In this document: in pieces, positions 17,820 to 27,064 of the stretch
Layout: each line of letters starts with the position of its first letter
How positions within the stretch are numbered: position 1 is the first letter of the stretch
Origin: Acidobacteriota bacterium
GTDB lineage: Bacteria > Acidobacteriota > Thermoanaerobaculia > Multivoradales > SZUA-115
Direction: 5' to 3'
DNA length: 46,224 nucleotides
Assembly (NCBI GenBank): GCA_024277255.1
Contig: JAJRVQ010000102.1
Coordinates: 1-46,224, forward strand
Translations under genes and position numbers: made by a program
Notes under the pieces: model-generated
Databases searched by the model: none
Told to the model about the DNA's origin: nothing
The model's input: the letters and a program-made list of their open reading frames with translations, nothing else

Positions 17820-19604
17820 CTACATCCGCTCGGGCGTCTCGATCCCCAACAAAGCCAGCCCACGTTCGAGCACTTGCGCCGTCATCCGGCACAAGGCCAG
17901 CCGGGTGGCGGCGAGGACCAGCGAGTCCGCCTTGAGCACCGGTACCTGGCTGTAGAAGGCAGAGAAATCCCGCGCCAGGGTGACCAGATAGGTGGCCACC
18001 AGATGCGGTTGGTAAGAAGCACAGGCCGACTCGACGACCTGCGGGAAGCCGGCCAACGAGCGCAGCAGCGACAGCTCCGCCTCCTCGCCCAGCAAGCCAG
18101 GGTCAATCTTGGCGGCCACAGTCTTCGCCTCGGCCCGGCGCACGATCGAGCGCACGCGCACCGCGGCGTACTGCAAGTAGGGGGCCGAGTCGCCCTGCAG
18201 GTTGAGCATCTTGTCCCAATCGAAGAGTACATCCTTGGTGCGGGTCTGCGACAGGTCGGCGTACTTGACCGCACCGATGCCGACGATCCGGGCAATGGCC
18301 TCCTTCTCGGCCTCTTCGAGATCGCGATCGGCAAGCACCGCTCTCGCCCGGCTGACCGCCTCGTCCAGCACCTCCTCCAGGAAGATCACCCGCCCCTTGC
18401 GGGTCGACATCTTGCCACCGGGAAGACGGATCAGGCCGAACCAGACGTGGACACACTTGGCGTCGTTGCCCATCAGCTGCGCCGCCTTGAACAGCTGTTT
18501 GAAGTAGAGCTGCTGCTCGCCGCCGACCACATAGAGAATCTGCGCCGGGTGCCAGCGCTGGCGACGATAGACCAGCGTGGCGAGATCGCGGGTGGCATAG
18601 AGCGAGGTGCCGTCGCTCTTCTGGATGAGTAGCGGTGTCTCGATGCCGTGCTCTTCAAGCGGGATGATGGCCACCTTCTCCATGGCGACCGGCGTGCCGC
18701 TCTCACCCGAACTGCCCTCACCCGAACCGGCGGCAACCGAGCCAACTCGCGCCTCGATCTCGCTCCAGCGGGCCAGACCGCTGGCGAAGGCCTCCTCCAC
18801 CACCGACTCCAGCCGGTCGTTGTAAAAGCTTTCGCCGAGGACCTCGTCGAACTCCACCCCCAACAGCCGGTAGACCCGCTCGAAGTCCTTCCACGAAAGG
18901 TCGCGGAACGACTGCCACAGTTCGAGCGCCGCCGCGTCGCCGCTCTCCAGCCGCTGAAACCAGCCGCGCGCCGCCTCTTCGAGCGCCGGGTCCTTCTCCG
19001 CTTCCTCATGGAAACGAACATAGAGGGCCAAGAGCTGGCGAATCGGATCGGCCGCGACCGCCTCGGGGTCGGCCCAGCTGTCGTAGGCGTACATCAGCTT
19101 GCCGAACTGCGTGCCCCAGTCACCGATGTGGTTGTCGCCGATGACCCGGTAGCCCCGAAAGCGAAATAGATTGCAGATCGCCTGCCCGATGACGGTCGAG
19201 CGCAGGTGTCCCACCGAGAAGGGTTTGGCGATGTTGGGCGAGGAGTAGTCGATGACGATCGTCTTGCCGGCGCCCGCTTGCGAACCGCCATAGTCGGCTC
19301 CCTCGCGATCGAAGTCCGCAAACAGGTGGCTGCGGAAGCGGTCGGCGTCCAACTTGAAGTTGAGGAAACCGCCGGTCACCGATACGGCGCTGAACAGCGT
19401 CCCTCCCAGGTCCAGCTTCTCGGCCAGCTCGCCAGCCAACTTGACCGGGTTCTCTCGCCGCTGTTTCGCCCAGGCGAACAGCGGTACGCTGAGGTCGGCA
19501 TCCAGCTTGGCCGGTGCCTCCTTGATGTCGAAATCGCGCCCACCCGTGGCGGCGTGGAGCAAATCGAGGATCTGGCTGCGGGCCTGATCAAGAACGTACG
19601 GCAT
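17820..19604 (-). CDS. argS: Arginyl-tRNA synthetase
   Basis: Charges tRNA-Arg with arginine. The 594-residue class I synthetase has the N-terminal Add1 domain (~1-110), the HIGH signature as SVGHLRST preceded by DYSSPNIAKPF, the flap NHIGDWGTQFGKL, and the KMSKS loop as GKMSTRKG. The C-terminal DALR anticodon-binding domain ends with ALCRMTAQVLERGLALLGIETPERM, the canonical family ending. A GGAGAG about 8 nt before the ATG supports the start. A Gly/Ser-rich insertion (VAAGSGEGSSGESG, ~residues 268-281) sits in the connecting region and looks like a flexible linker. It converges on ppk1, with 39 bp between the stop codons. Confidence 0.97.
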   Translation of the reverse strand: MPYVLDQARSQILDLLHAATGGRDFDIKEAPAKLDADLSVPLFAWAKQRRENPVKLAGELAEKLDLGGTLFSAVSVTGGFLNFKLDADRFRSHLFADFDREGADYGGSQAGAGKTIVIDYSSPNIAKPFSVGHLRSTVIGQAICNLFRFRGYRVIGDNHIGDWGTQFGKLMYAYDSWADPEAVAADPIRQLLALYVRFHEEAEKDPALEEAARGWFQRLESGDAAALELWQSFRDLSWKDFERVYRLLGVEFDEVLGESFYNDRLESVVEEAFASGLARWSEIEARVGSVAAGSGEGSSGESGTPVAMEKVAIIPLEEHGIETPLLIQKSDGTSLYATRDLATLVYRRQRWHPAQILYVVGGEQQLYFKQLFKAAQLMGNDAKCVHVWFGLIRLPGGKMSTRKGRVIFLEEVLDEAVSRARAVLADRDLEEAEKEAIARIVGIGAVKYADLSQTRTKDVLFDWDKMLNLQGDSAPYLQYAAVRVRSIVRRAEAKTVAAKIDPGLLGEEAELSLLRSLAGFPQVVESACASYQPHLVATYLVTLARDFSAFYSQVPVLKADSLVLAATRLALCRMTAQVLERGLALLGIETPERM

Positions 19605-19704
19605 CGGAACAACTCTCCGTGGGTCGGGGCACGAGGAAGGCGGCGCGAGAACAGCGGCGGGATCTTACTATGGTCCCGCCTGTGGATCTGCGGGTGGGGC
19701 CTGC

Positions 19705-20277
19705 TCAGGGGCCGTGGGCGGCCGGGTCACCATAGGGGCCGTCAACCGGAGCCGCATCCCCACCACCGCCTGAAATCAGTGCCTCGTATTCGGCGGGAAG
19801 CAACTCCGGCAGGCGGCGCAAGAAGGCGACCACCGCCCAGCGGTCCTCTTCGTCGTAGAGACTGCCGAAGGCCGGCATACCGGTGAAACGCAGTCCGTTG
19901 CCGATCACCCAGAAGAACTCGCCGTCGCTGTCATCCTGAACCACCGGTGAGTCGAGGCTCGGCGGCACCGGGTGCAGGCCGTAGGCGAACGGCTCCGCCT
20001 GCCGCCCCGGACCGCCGTGGCAGATCTCGCAGGAGTCGCCGTAGATCAACGCCCCGCGCGCTACCATCGGCGTGTCGAACGGCTCCGGCGGTGTGATTGG
20101 GTCCGCCTGGCGAGCCAACGAGCGGTCGCGCAGGGTCGATACGATCCACTGCTCCAGCCCGCCGGGCCGCCGGTCGGCACGGATGTCGAAACGGCCGGAA
20201 CGCAGGTAAGCCCAGGCGGCCAGCGCCACGAGGACGAGGGTAAGCACCATGCAAGCGGCGACACGAAGAACCTTCAT
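19705..20277 (-). CDS. Membrane-anchored monohaem cytochrome c
   Basis: This 190-residue protein has an N-terminal signal anchor (VAACMVLTLVLVALAAWAYL) and a periplasmic class I cytochrome c domain. The haem-binding motif is CEICH, and the likely distal Met ligand lies in GMPAF. The sequence RGALIYGDSCEICHGGPG and the C-terminal DRWAVVAFLRRLPEL match the cytochrome c cbb3-type/CccA fold. It would carry electrons in the periplasm; the partner is unknown. The ATG at 20275-20277 has AAGGAGA upstream. The frame is open to 20418 but overlaps the divergent patatin gene. No oxidase or reductase genes are adjacent. Confidence 0.87.
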   Translation of the reverse strand: MKVLRVAACMVLTLVLVALAAWAYLRSGRFDIRADRRPGGLEQWIVSTLRDRSLARQADPITPPEPFDTPMVARGALIYGDSCEICHGGPGRQAEPFAYGLHPVPPSLDSPVVQDDSDGEFFWVIGNGLRFTGMPAFGSLYDEEDRWAVVAFLRRLPELLPAEYEALISGGGGDAAPVDGPYGDPAAHGP

Positions 20278-20386
20278 CGACAGGGATCTCCTTGGAGAGC
20301 TTCGTCCGTAAAAACAGGGAGATGGAGTATGCCACGCTAACGAGTCGACTTGCCGCCGCCCCGCCACCGAGAGACAATCACCTCCG

Positions 20387-21601
20387 ATGATCGACTCCAG
20401 CGCAGTAGAACCAGCCAAGAACGTCGCGATCGTACTTAGCGGCGGCGGCGCCCGAGCCGCCTACCAGGTCGGGCTGCTGCGCTGCCTCTCCAAGGTAATG
20501 CCGGACTACCGCTTCCAGATCATCACCGGAGTCTCGGCCGGCGCCATCAACGCCTCGTTCATCGCATCACACCCGGGCGGCATCGAATCTGCGGCTGAGG
20601 AGTTGACGGCCCTGTGGAGCCGATTGACCGTCGACAAGATCTTCCGTACCGAGGGTTCGGTGTTGACCCGGACCTTCGGCCGCTGGGCCACCCGGCTGAT
20701 CTCCGGCGGTACCCGGATGGCACCGAGCGTGCGCGGCATGGTGGACACCACGCCGCTGCTCGACCTGCTTCGGCGCAACTTGGAGGCCGACTCGGAGACC
20801 GGCGAGATCCCGGGCATCACCGCCAATATCGCCAGCGGCGGCCTCAAGTCAATCGCGCTGACCACGCTCAACTACTCGACCGGCGAGACGGTCACCTGGG
20901 TGCAGGGGCGCGACATCGAAACCTGGGCGAGATCCAACCGCCGCTCGTTCAACACCCGATTGACCCCTCGCCATGTACTGGCTTCGGCGGCGCTGCCGAT
21001 GTTTTTCCCCGCCGTCAGACTGCCCGACGGATGGCACGGCGATGGCGGTATCCGCCTCTCCGCGCCGCTGTCACCCGCCGTCCACCTCGGCGCCAGCCGC
21101 ATCCTCGCCATCTCGACCCGCTACCAGCGTAAAGAGGGCGAGATGGAGGACCTGGCGCTCGACAAGTACCCGCCACCGGCACAGATTCTCGGCAAGCTGA
21201 TGAACGCCATCTTCCTCGACATCCTCGACCAGGACGCGCAGCGGCTGCGGCGCATCAACGAGCTGATCCGCAAAGTTCCGCCGCAACGGCTCACCCGCAT
21301 GCGGGAGATCGAGATCATGGTGCTGCGCCCGTCGGTCGATCTGGGACGCCTCTCGGCCCGCTTCGAACCACAGTTGCCCACCGCCTTTCGTTTCTTGACC
21401 CGTGGCCTGGGCACGAAAGAAACCAAGAGCCCCGACTTCCTCAGCCTACTGATGTTCCAGCCCGACTACCTCAAGCACCTTATCCAGATCGGTGAACAAG
21501 ACGCCGAGGCCAGGTTGCCGGAAATCAAGAAGCTGCTCCTCGACGATCCGGGGAACGTTCCCGAAGCGGCAACGCCGGCCACGGCCGGGGTCTCTAGCTA
21601 G
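20387..21601 (+). CDS. Patatin-like phospholipase
   Basis: This 404-residue serine lipid hydrolase carries the patatin catalytic features: the oxyanion-hole motif SGGGARAAYQVG (~18-29), the nucleophile elbow GVSAG (~47-51) and the catalytic Asp in HGDGGIR (~215-221). It probably acts on phospholipids in the cytoplasm or at the membrane; no signal peptide is visible. The C-terminal ~130 residues, beyond the catalytic domain, are helical and resemble the tail of RssA/YlbK-type proteins. The stop overlaps the convergent DUF4920 gene by 8 bp. The start codon is 109 bp from the divergent cytochrome gene. Confidence 0.9.
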   Translation: MIDSSAVEPAKNVAIVLSGGGARAAYQVGLLRCLSKVMPDYRFQIITGVSAGAINASFIASHPGGIESAAEELTALWSRLTVDKIFRTEGSVLTRTFGRWATRLISGGTRMAPSVRGMVDTTPLLDLLRRNLEADSETGEIPGITANIASGGLKSIALTTLNYSTGETVTWVQGRDIETWARSNRRSFNTRLTPRHVLASAALPMFFPAVRLPDGWHGDGGIRLSAPLSPAVHLGASRILAISTRYQRKEGEMEDLALDKYPPPAQILGKLMNAIFLDILDQDAQRLRRINELIRKVPPQRLTRMREIEIMVLRPSVDLGRLSARFEPQLPTAFRFLTRGLGTKETKSPDFLSLLMFQPDYLKHLIQIGEQDAEARLPEIKKLLLDDPGNVPEAATPATAGVSS

Positions 21602-22091
21602 CCTGGTCCCGAATCTCGGCGCCGGTGCCCTTGATGCGGATGATGCGAAACGGTCCGTCGCCGAGTGCCGCGCTTTCGGCGTCGAACGTCTCGCCCTTCT
21701 CTTCGGCCAGGTGGGCCAGATACTCGATGTACTCGTCGCGCTCCATCACCACCGCCTCGACCGTTCCCTGCGCGGCGACGATGCGGCCCTTGGCGTCGGC
21801 GGGAAAGACGATGACGTCATCTTCCACCTTGACCTTGATGCTCTCCTCGCCGTCGCCCACCTCGATCCAGCAGCCTTTCATCGGGCAGACATCCAGCACC
21901 CCGCCCTCGATGCGCACCGTCTTGCCGAGATAGCCATCGGGGTCGGCCAGGATCTTGTGGATCGGTGTGGCCTTCTCGACGGTCAGTTGCTCGCCGTAGT
22001 TCATCACTTCGCCCGCGAAGACGGTGGAAGCCAAGAGGAGGGCCAGACCGAAAATGGCCGTGGTTCTAAGGATCTGTTCTAGCGCTTTCAT
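21594..22091 (-). CDS. DUF4920 periplasmic protein
   Basis: The product has 165 residues with a signal peptide (ILRTTAIFGLALLLASTVFA). The mature domain matches DUF4920: PIHKILADPDGYLGKTVRIEG, the Cys pair in VCPMKGCWIEV, and IKVKVEDDVIVFP. The fold is probably an OB-like beta-barrel in which the two Cys could bind metal or form a disulfide. The role is unknown. The ATG at 22089-22091 follows GCGAGG. It is convergent with the patatin gene, overlapping it by 8 bp. Confidence 0.85.
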   Translation of the reverse strand: MKALEQILRTTAIFGLALLLASTVFAGEVMNYGEQLTVEKATPIHKILADPDGYLGKTVRIEGGVLDVCPMKGCWIEVGDGEESIKVKVEDDVIVFPADAKGRIVAAQGTVEAVVMERDEYIEYLAHLAEEKGETFDAESAALGDGPFRIIRIKGTGAEIRDQAS

Positions 22092-22189
22092 GTGCAAACC
22101 TCGCTGGTAGATGCCGGCGGCATGCCGAATCAAAATCAAAGGCTACCGGAGGTCCGAAGGCCGAGGCACCACCCTTCCGGGGAGGAGGG

Positions 22190-23587
22190 TTAGACCAGAT
22201 CCGCATTCCGGAAGTGGCGCCGTAGGCCCCACCAGCTCAGTCCTTGCGTCAGCGCGGTCAGCGCCAGGACGCCAAGCAACCAATACCAGGAGTCATGCCG
22301 AAAAAACTCCGACAAACCCAGCAAGTAGCTCACGACGATCGTCAGTGCAAGAAAGAAGAAGAAGCCTAGTACAGGCACCGCCCTGTCGCCAGCACCTCCT
22401 CTCATCCACTGCGCCAGTGGCATCGAGATCAGCAGAACCGCGAGCCATCGCAACAAAGGCTGCATCAAGGTATCGAAAGCGCCCTCCCCGAGAAGCGCCG
22501 CGGCTCCCGCCTGGACTGTCAGGAGGATCGAGATCACAAGCACAAAGCTCAGAGTCATCGTGAGACGGCTGAGGAAGGCTCCGTCGGCCAGCAACTGGCG
22601 CGATCGCGGGTAGCGCCAGCTCAGGGTAAGGACCGGAATCTTCTCCGCTGCAATCCACGCCAAGGCCAAGACAGCCAGCCCCTCCACAACAAGCATTACT
22701 CTTGTCGGTTCGACCGTCAGCAGCTTCAAAATCCGCATCCAGTTTTCCGAAGCCAGCGAGAGCGAATCCAGGTGAACGAAGGCCCCCACCAGGAGCCAGA
22801 GAGCGGCCAGCCCAATACTTAGGCAGATCGAAGACAGCCAGCCGAACATCCACCGGCCCTTGGCTTCAATCAACATTGCCCGCAGGAGGCCTACGCGCCC
22901 AGCGAAAGCATGTGACTCAAAGCGAGTTCCAGCCCAAGATCGGCCGGCACTCAGATTCCTCGGTTTGGCAACTCTAGCGGCACCTCTCTTGGCAATAGGA
23001 TATTCAGGTGCCAAGTCCTGGAAAGGCCGCTTTCTTGCCGCTGCTGACGAGACAAGTTGAGTCAAGAGAAGGGCAGCGAGGAGACTCAAGAGGAGGCCAG
23101 CCACCCAGTTGCAACCGAAGAAGGAAGTCCTCGACCTTGGCAGGAAACCAACGAGAATAACAGCGGGAAGAAGAATCACGAGATTGGCAACGCTCGCCTT
23201 GCGCGGGGTCACCTGGCTCGCGTAAGCACTTGAGAACAACCCCCACCCCAATAGACCGAGGGCCGGCCCCACACCCTCCAAGAACAAAGCGCACAACGGG
23301 ATGGGAGAAACGAGAAGCGCTGAAACTAACGGCAACTGAACCGCAAGAGATCGCCGCAATCCAGGAAGAGTCCACGAGAAGCTCGTTGACTGAAGACGAA
23401 ACACGGCTCGACCGAGTACAGATCCACTGGTAAAACCTAGGATCACCACCATGTATTGAACCGGCCCGGCAGCTGGGCCCACCATCCGTAGTGCAAGGAG
23501 CCCAACCGAACTTAATAAGAGCAAACAGACCAGCACCGAAGAGTATCTCGGCCGCAGCAACAGCCTGGGCAATGCCAGAGCGTTCAT
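22190..23587 (-). CDS. ABC transporter permease-like integral membrane protein
   Basis: This 465-residue, highly hydrophobic protein has about 10-12 predicted membrane segments and a hydrophilic basic loop near residues ~185-235. I see no exporter-specific motif. It is called a permease because it directly follows the ATPase gene (ATGA overlap) in a YtrA-regulator/ATPase/permease operon. In such operons the transporter usually exports antibiotics or bacteriocins or responds to envelope stress. Base composition is slightly lower in G+C than its neighbours, suggesting weaker sequence constraint or transfer of the membrane subunit. Confidence 0.75.
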   Translation of the reverse strand: MNALALPRLLLRPRYSSVLVCLLLLSSVGLLALRMVGPAAGPVQYMVVILGFTSGSVLGRAVFRLQSTSFSWTLPGLRRSLAVQLPLVSALLVSPIPLCALFLEGVGPALGLLGWGLFSSAYASQVTPRKASVANLVILLPAVILVGFLPRSRTSFFGCNWVAGLLLSLLAALLLTQLVSSAAARKRPFQDLAPEYPIAKRGAARVAKPRNLSAGRSWAGTRFESHAFAGRVGLLRAMLIEAKGRWMFGWLSSICLSIGLAALWLLVGAFVHLDSLSLASENWMRILKLLTVEPTRVMLVVEGLAVLALAWIAAEKIPVLTLSWRYPRSRQLLADGAFLSRLTMTLSFVLVISILLTVQAGAAALLGEGAFDTLMQPLLRWLAVLLISMPLAQWMRGGAGDRAVPVLGFFFFLALTIVVSYLLGLSEFFRHDSWYWLLGVLALTALTQGLSWWGLRRHFRNADLV

Positions 23588-24510
23588 CGCTCCCCCTCCA
23601 GCAGGGCCAGCAGCACCCGCTCAACGCTGAGCGGCCGAACCGCAACGTCGACCTTGTGCCGCCGCTTGAACTCCTCGATCTGCGAGGCACCATCGCGCAC
23701 CTCCAGCCGGGCCTGAATGCCGTTGACCGACTGGCGCAAGACGAACGGCTCGATGAATCGCTCGGGCAGGTGACTTTGACCCGGCCCAATCGATGCAGCC
23801 GTGCTGGTCACGATCCACTCGGCGTGCCGCTCCTGGATCTCATCCAGCGGCCCTACTTCGACGAGTCGACCCTCGTTGAGACAAACAATTCGGTCGACGA
23901 TCTTCTCGACATCGCGCAGAATATGCGACGAAATGACGATAGTGGTTCCGCTCTCGCGCAGTAGATCGAGCAGGAAATCGAGGGTACGCTCGCGCACGAT
24001 GGGATCCAGAGCACTGATCGGTTCATCCAACAAGAGCAACTCCGGCCGGTGGCCGACCGCTATCACCAGGCTGACCTTCTGCCGGTCACCGCCCGAAAGA
24101 GCGGAAATCTTGCTCTTTCGATCGAGTTCCAGGAGACCGATCAACTCCTCTTCCAGGGCGCGGTCCCAGTTCCTGTAGAAGGCCGCCACGTAGCGCACAT
24201 GCTGCTCGACCGTCATCCACTCCAGCAGGTCCCCCTCCTGATCCACCGCACCGATCCGGTTCAGCTCCGCCTCGCCCAGCTGCTCCGCCGGGCAGCCGAG
24301 GACCGTGACCTGGCCCGAGGTGGGCAATAGCAAACCGGTGAGGTGGCGCAGCAGAGTGGTCTTGCCGGCGCCGTTCCTGCCGATCAGCCCGACGATGGAG
24401 CCTCGCGGTAGGGCGAGCGTGACGTCGTCGAGCGCCGTGGTGGTATCGAATCTCTTCGTCAGATGATCGATCTCGGCAATCGTCTCCCCGGCTGTGTTGG
24501 TTCGGTTCAT
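23584..24510 (-). CDS. ABC transporter ATP-binding protein
   Basis: The product has 308 residues. The Walker A is GRNGAGKTT, the ABC signature LSGGDRQKV and the Walker B LLLLDEPIS, with the H-loop in VISSHIL. The ~90-residue C-terminal extension after the nucleotide-binding domain is like that of drug/lantibiotic exporter ATPases (CcmA/YtrB group). It would power the permease encoded directly downstream. Both ends overlap neighbours as ATGA (24507-24510 and 23584-23587), giving a coupled regulator-ATPase-permease operon. Confidence 0.93.
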   Translation of the reverse strand: MNRTNTAGETIAEIDHLTKRFDTTTALDDVTLALPRGSIVGLIGRNGAGKTTLLRHLTGLLLPTSGQVTVLGCPAEQLGEAELNRIGAVDQEGDLLEWMTVEQHVRYVAAFYRNWDRALEEELIGLLELDRKSKISALSGGDRQKVSLVIAVGHRPELLLLDEPISALDPIVRERTLDFLLDLLRESGTTIVISSHILRDVEKIVDRIVCLNEGRLVEVGPLDEIQERHAEWIVTSTAASIGPGQSHLPERFIEPFVLRQSVNGIQARLEVRDGASQIEEFKRRHKVDVAVRPLSVERVLLALLEGER

Positions 24511-24920
24511 TCGCCTTCTCCTCGTTCCTCTTCTTCTTCGCCACCACCGGCCTCGCCCAGCATCGCGCGCAGGGCGGCGAGCGCTTCGTCACGACTCAGG
24601 TCGAGCTGACGAATCAACCGCACGGCGGGCTCCAAGCTCTTGCGTAACTGTTCCATCCTGGCCTCCTTGCGCAACGGTGCCGACAACGGTCGCACCACCG
24701 AGGCCAACCCCGGCCGGCGCTCGATCACCCCTTCGGCCTCCAGCAGGCTGTAGGCCTTGCTGACCGTCATCGGGTTGACCTTCAAGGTCGCCGAGAGCGA
24801 CCGCGTCGAGGGCAACTCGGCCCCCTCGACGAGACGGCCAGTGGCTATCTGGAGCCGGATCTGGTCCATCACCTGCCGGTAGACCGGAACACCACTGTGC
24901 GGATCAACGAGGATCAGCAC
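24507..24920 (-). CDS. GntR-family regulator, YtrA subfamily
   Basis: The product has 137 residues. Residues ~10-75 form the GntR winged helix (VPVYRQVMDQIRLQIATGRL and LPSTRSLSATLKVNPMTVSKAYSLLEAEG). Only a short C-terminal helical region follows, which defines the YtrA subfamily rather than a ligand-binding GntR. The end is a strongly acidic tail (GGGEEEEERGEGE). YtrA proteins repress their own ABC transporter operons and are relieved by cell-wall-active compounds in known cases. The upstream region holds GTGTAT/ATACAC repeats over the -35 and -10 boxes, fitting autorepression. Confidence 0.92.
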   Translation of the reverse strand: MLILVDPHSGVPVYRQVMDQIRLQIATGRLVEGAELPSTRSLSATLKVNPMTVSKAYSLLEAEGVIERRPGLASVVRPLSAPLRKEARMEQLRKSLEPAVRLIRQLDLSRDEALAALRAMLGEAGGGEEEEERGEGE

Positions 24921-25035
24921 CGGGTGGCCTGTTGGGGCGTGGCTTTGGCGTCGTGCATAGGTGGGTGGGTTCTCATGATTTCTTCGTGGGTGAATCTTCC
25001 GGGCTCAAGCCCCAAGGCCAAGTGCATTAGCTATC

Positions 25036-25087
25036 TAATACACCCGGAAGATACAGCCCGCTAGTGTATCTGTCAAGTAATACACCC
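25036..25087. promoter_or_regulatory. Candidate YtrA-type operator cluster
   Basis: GTGTAT (25064-25069) and ATACAC (25080-25085) form an inverted repeat with a 10-bp spacer over the -35 box. TAATACACCC occurs twice as a direct repeat (25036-25045 and 25078-25087). GATACA (25050-25055) pairs with TGTATC (25065-25070). The half-site GTGTA...TACAC resembles that reported for YtrA-family regulators. Confidence 0.65.
25048..25076 (-). promoter_or_regulatory. Strong sigma-70 promoter of the GntR/ABC operon
   Basis: On the minus strand a perfect -35 TTGACA (25071-25076) and TATCTT (25048-25053) are separated by 17 bp. They lie about 125 bp upstream of the regulator start codon. Confidence 0.7.
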
Positions 25088-25169
25088 AAGAAATGACCGT
25101 CCCGAAGGAACCGAGGAAGGGCGGAGCCCACCCGAGGGAGGCCCGCCCGCTCGTTAGAGGGTCAAGCCC

Positions 25170-26111
25170 TCAGCCGGCTTGCGCCGCCTTCCAGGTGTCG
25201 ACGCACCCCTTGAAGTTGTCGGCGATCGTCTGGATCGTGGCCGCGCGGCAGGACGGATCGGCGATGAACTCTTTGAGCGGCTCACTGAAGTTGGTCCGCC
25301 CCACGGCAAAGCCGATAAAGCCGGGAATCGGTGCGGCGACGCGCAGCCAGTTGTAGACACTCTCGCGATCCGAGCCCCGACCGAGCAGGATGTTGCCCAC
25401 CCGCGAGCGGCTCTTGCCGTCGGCTGTCGAGCCCTCGCGCGTCTGCGCCCCCACCGCTTCCGCCGCCTGGCGGGTATCCAGCCCTTCGATCTTCCAGATA
25501 TCGGGCTCCACCCCGAACTCTTGCAGCAGGCGGATCGACTCGATCATCCGTCCCGGACGCATCTCCCGATCGTAGGCCGCGCCGGCCTCCTTCTCCTCCG
25601 CCGTCGTCGCCGGCACCAGAAGCTCGAACATGAAGAGATGGTCATGGCCGCCGCGGCAGTAGTCCGAAATCATCTTCAGCCGAGTCATCTGCTCCGCCGT
25701 CTCTGCCGGATCGTTGGCCGGATGCAACCGCACCAGCACTTTCACCATCCGCGGCGCCACGAAGCGCAGGTGATCCTGCCAGCCCGCTCCATACTCGAAA
25801 TCAAACACCGGCTGCCCTGTCTTCTCCGTACACACCGCTACCGGAATCCCCCGCGCCTTGGCGTCCGCCAAGATGGGACCACCAAACCCCGAGTCGACCA
25901 GAATCCCCACCGTCTCTCGCTCCACTCCCATCTCAATGGCCCGCAAGAGTCCCTGATAGACGACCACCTTCGCCTGAGCCACCGGCGAAAACTCATCCCC
26001 CGAAGGCGAAATCACCGGCCCTCCCGTCAACCCGAAGAAACCCTTGGTGAAGCTGCCCCGATGGTCAAAAGGCTGCACAAACAGCGGCTTGTCATACCCA
26101 ATCTCTCGCAT
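25170..26111 (-). CDS. DUF2090 class I aldolase-like protein
   Basis: The product has 313 residues. It matches the DUF2090/IolC C-terminal family, a TIM-barrel related to tagatose/deoxyphosphogluconate aldolases: FVQPFDHRGSF at the N-terminus, VLVRLHPANDP and HLFMFELLVPA in the middle, WKIEGLDT, LLGRGSD and the end FAVGRTNFSEPLKEF. In IolC this domain is fused to a sugar kinase of inositol breakdown; here it stands alone, so the substrate is unknown. The ATG at 26109-26111 has a strong AGGAGAGG upstream. The frame is open further but that part reads as the antisense of the divergent trmH region. No sugar-catabolic neighbours are visible. Confidence 0.8.
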   Translation of the reverse strand: MREIGYDKPLFVQPFDHRGSFTKGFFGLTGGPVISPSGDEFSPVAQAKVVVYQGLLRAIEMGVERETVGILVDSGFGGPILADAKARGIPVAVCTEKTGQPVFDFEYGAGWQDHLRFVAPRMVKVLVRLHPANDPAETAEQMTRLKMISDYCRGGHDHLFMFELLVPATTAEEKEAGAAYDREMRPGRMIESIRLLQEFGVEPDIWKIEGLDTRQAAEAVGAQTREGSTADGKSRSRVGNILLGRGSDRESVYNWLRVAAPIPGFIGFAVGRTNFSEPLKEFIADPSCRAATIQTIADNFKGCVDTWKAAQAG

Positions 26112-26271
26112 ACCCCAACCTCTCCTAGAAGAACGTAGATTCAACGCCAACAACGCCCAAGAACGGGCGAAAATCGATGCGCCAACCGAACTCCAATCGT
26201 ACCACCGCCCAAGATAGACGAGGCCTCCTTTGTTTGCTACCACCGCCCGCTTCCCGTAGTGTCCGTCACGC

Positions 26272-26937
26272 ATGACTCCACAGCGCCTGGCCCGCCTCAC
26301 GGCCGTTCTCGATCGACGCCAGCCCGACCTTGCGGTGTTGATGGAGAACATTCACAAGCCGCACAACTACTCCGCCATCCTGCGCACTTGCGACGCCGTG
26401 GGCGCCTTCGAGGCGCGCGCCGTCACCCCCACCGGCAGGATTCGGCGCCACCGCCCCACCTCCAGCGGTAGCGGCAAGTGGGTGCGCTCGCAGGCCTTCC
26501 CCACCCTCGAAGAGGCGCTCGACGATCTACACCGGACGATCCCCGAGGTGCGAGTGCTCGCCGCCCACCAATGCGAAGGATCGATCGACTACCGCCAGGC
26601 TGACTACACCCTCCCCACCTGTATCCTTCTCGGACAGGAGAAAGACGGTGTCACCGACCAAGCGATCGCCACAGCGGACGGTTTCATCGAAATCCCCATG
26701 CATGGGATGGTCGCCTCGCTCAACGTCTCGGTGGCCACGTCCGTAATCCTCTTCGAGGCCGAGCGACAACGCAACGCCGCCGGCCTCTACGACACCAGTC
26801 GACTCGACCCCGAGCGCTACGCCGCCACTCTCTTCGAGTGGGCCTACCCGGACCTGGCTCGTTATTGCCAGCAGCACCATCTCGGCTACCCGCGGATGGA
26901 TGAAGAAGGCCAACTGCTCGATCCGGTACCGTGCTGA
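26272..26937 (+). CDS. trmH: tRNA (guanosine-2'-O-)-methyltransferase TrmH
   Basis: This SPOUT methyltransferase 2'-O-methylates guanosine 18 in the D-loop of tRNAs. Of 221 residues, the N-terminal part has MENIHKPHNYSAILRTCDAVG with the catalytic Arg region. The SAM-knot motifs are LLGQEKDGVT, IPMHGMVASLNVSVA, and SVILFEA. The C-terminal helical extension with YPDLARYCQQHHLGYP matches TrmH of the E. coli SpoU group. The start ATG is the first in frame. It stands alone on the plus strand, divergent from the DUF2090 gene. Confidence 0.93.
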   Translation: MTPQRLARLTAVLDRRQPDLAVLMENIHKPHNYSAILRTCDAVGAFEARAVTPTGRIRRHRPTSSGSGKWVRSQAFPTLEEALDDLHRTIPEVRVLAAHQCEGSIDYRQADYTLPTCILLGQEKDGVTDQAIATADGFIEIPMHGMVASLNVSVATSVILFEAERQRNAAGLYDTSRLDPERYAATLFEWAYPDLARYCQQHHLGYPRMDEEGQLLDPVPC

Positions 26938-27064
26938 CGCGGCAGCGGACTGACTCGGCAGCAAACTGACAGAGGAGTAACACGCGGTGCCCGATTCAGC
27001 CTAACCTCTTTTTGCGCACCACCTCGGGGTATAACTTCCAACCTCCGTCCACGTAGGCCATCCA

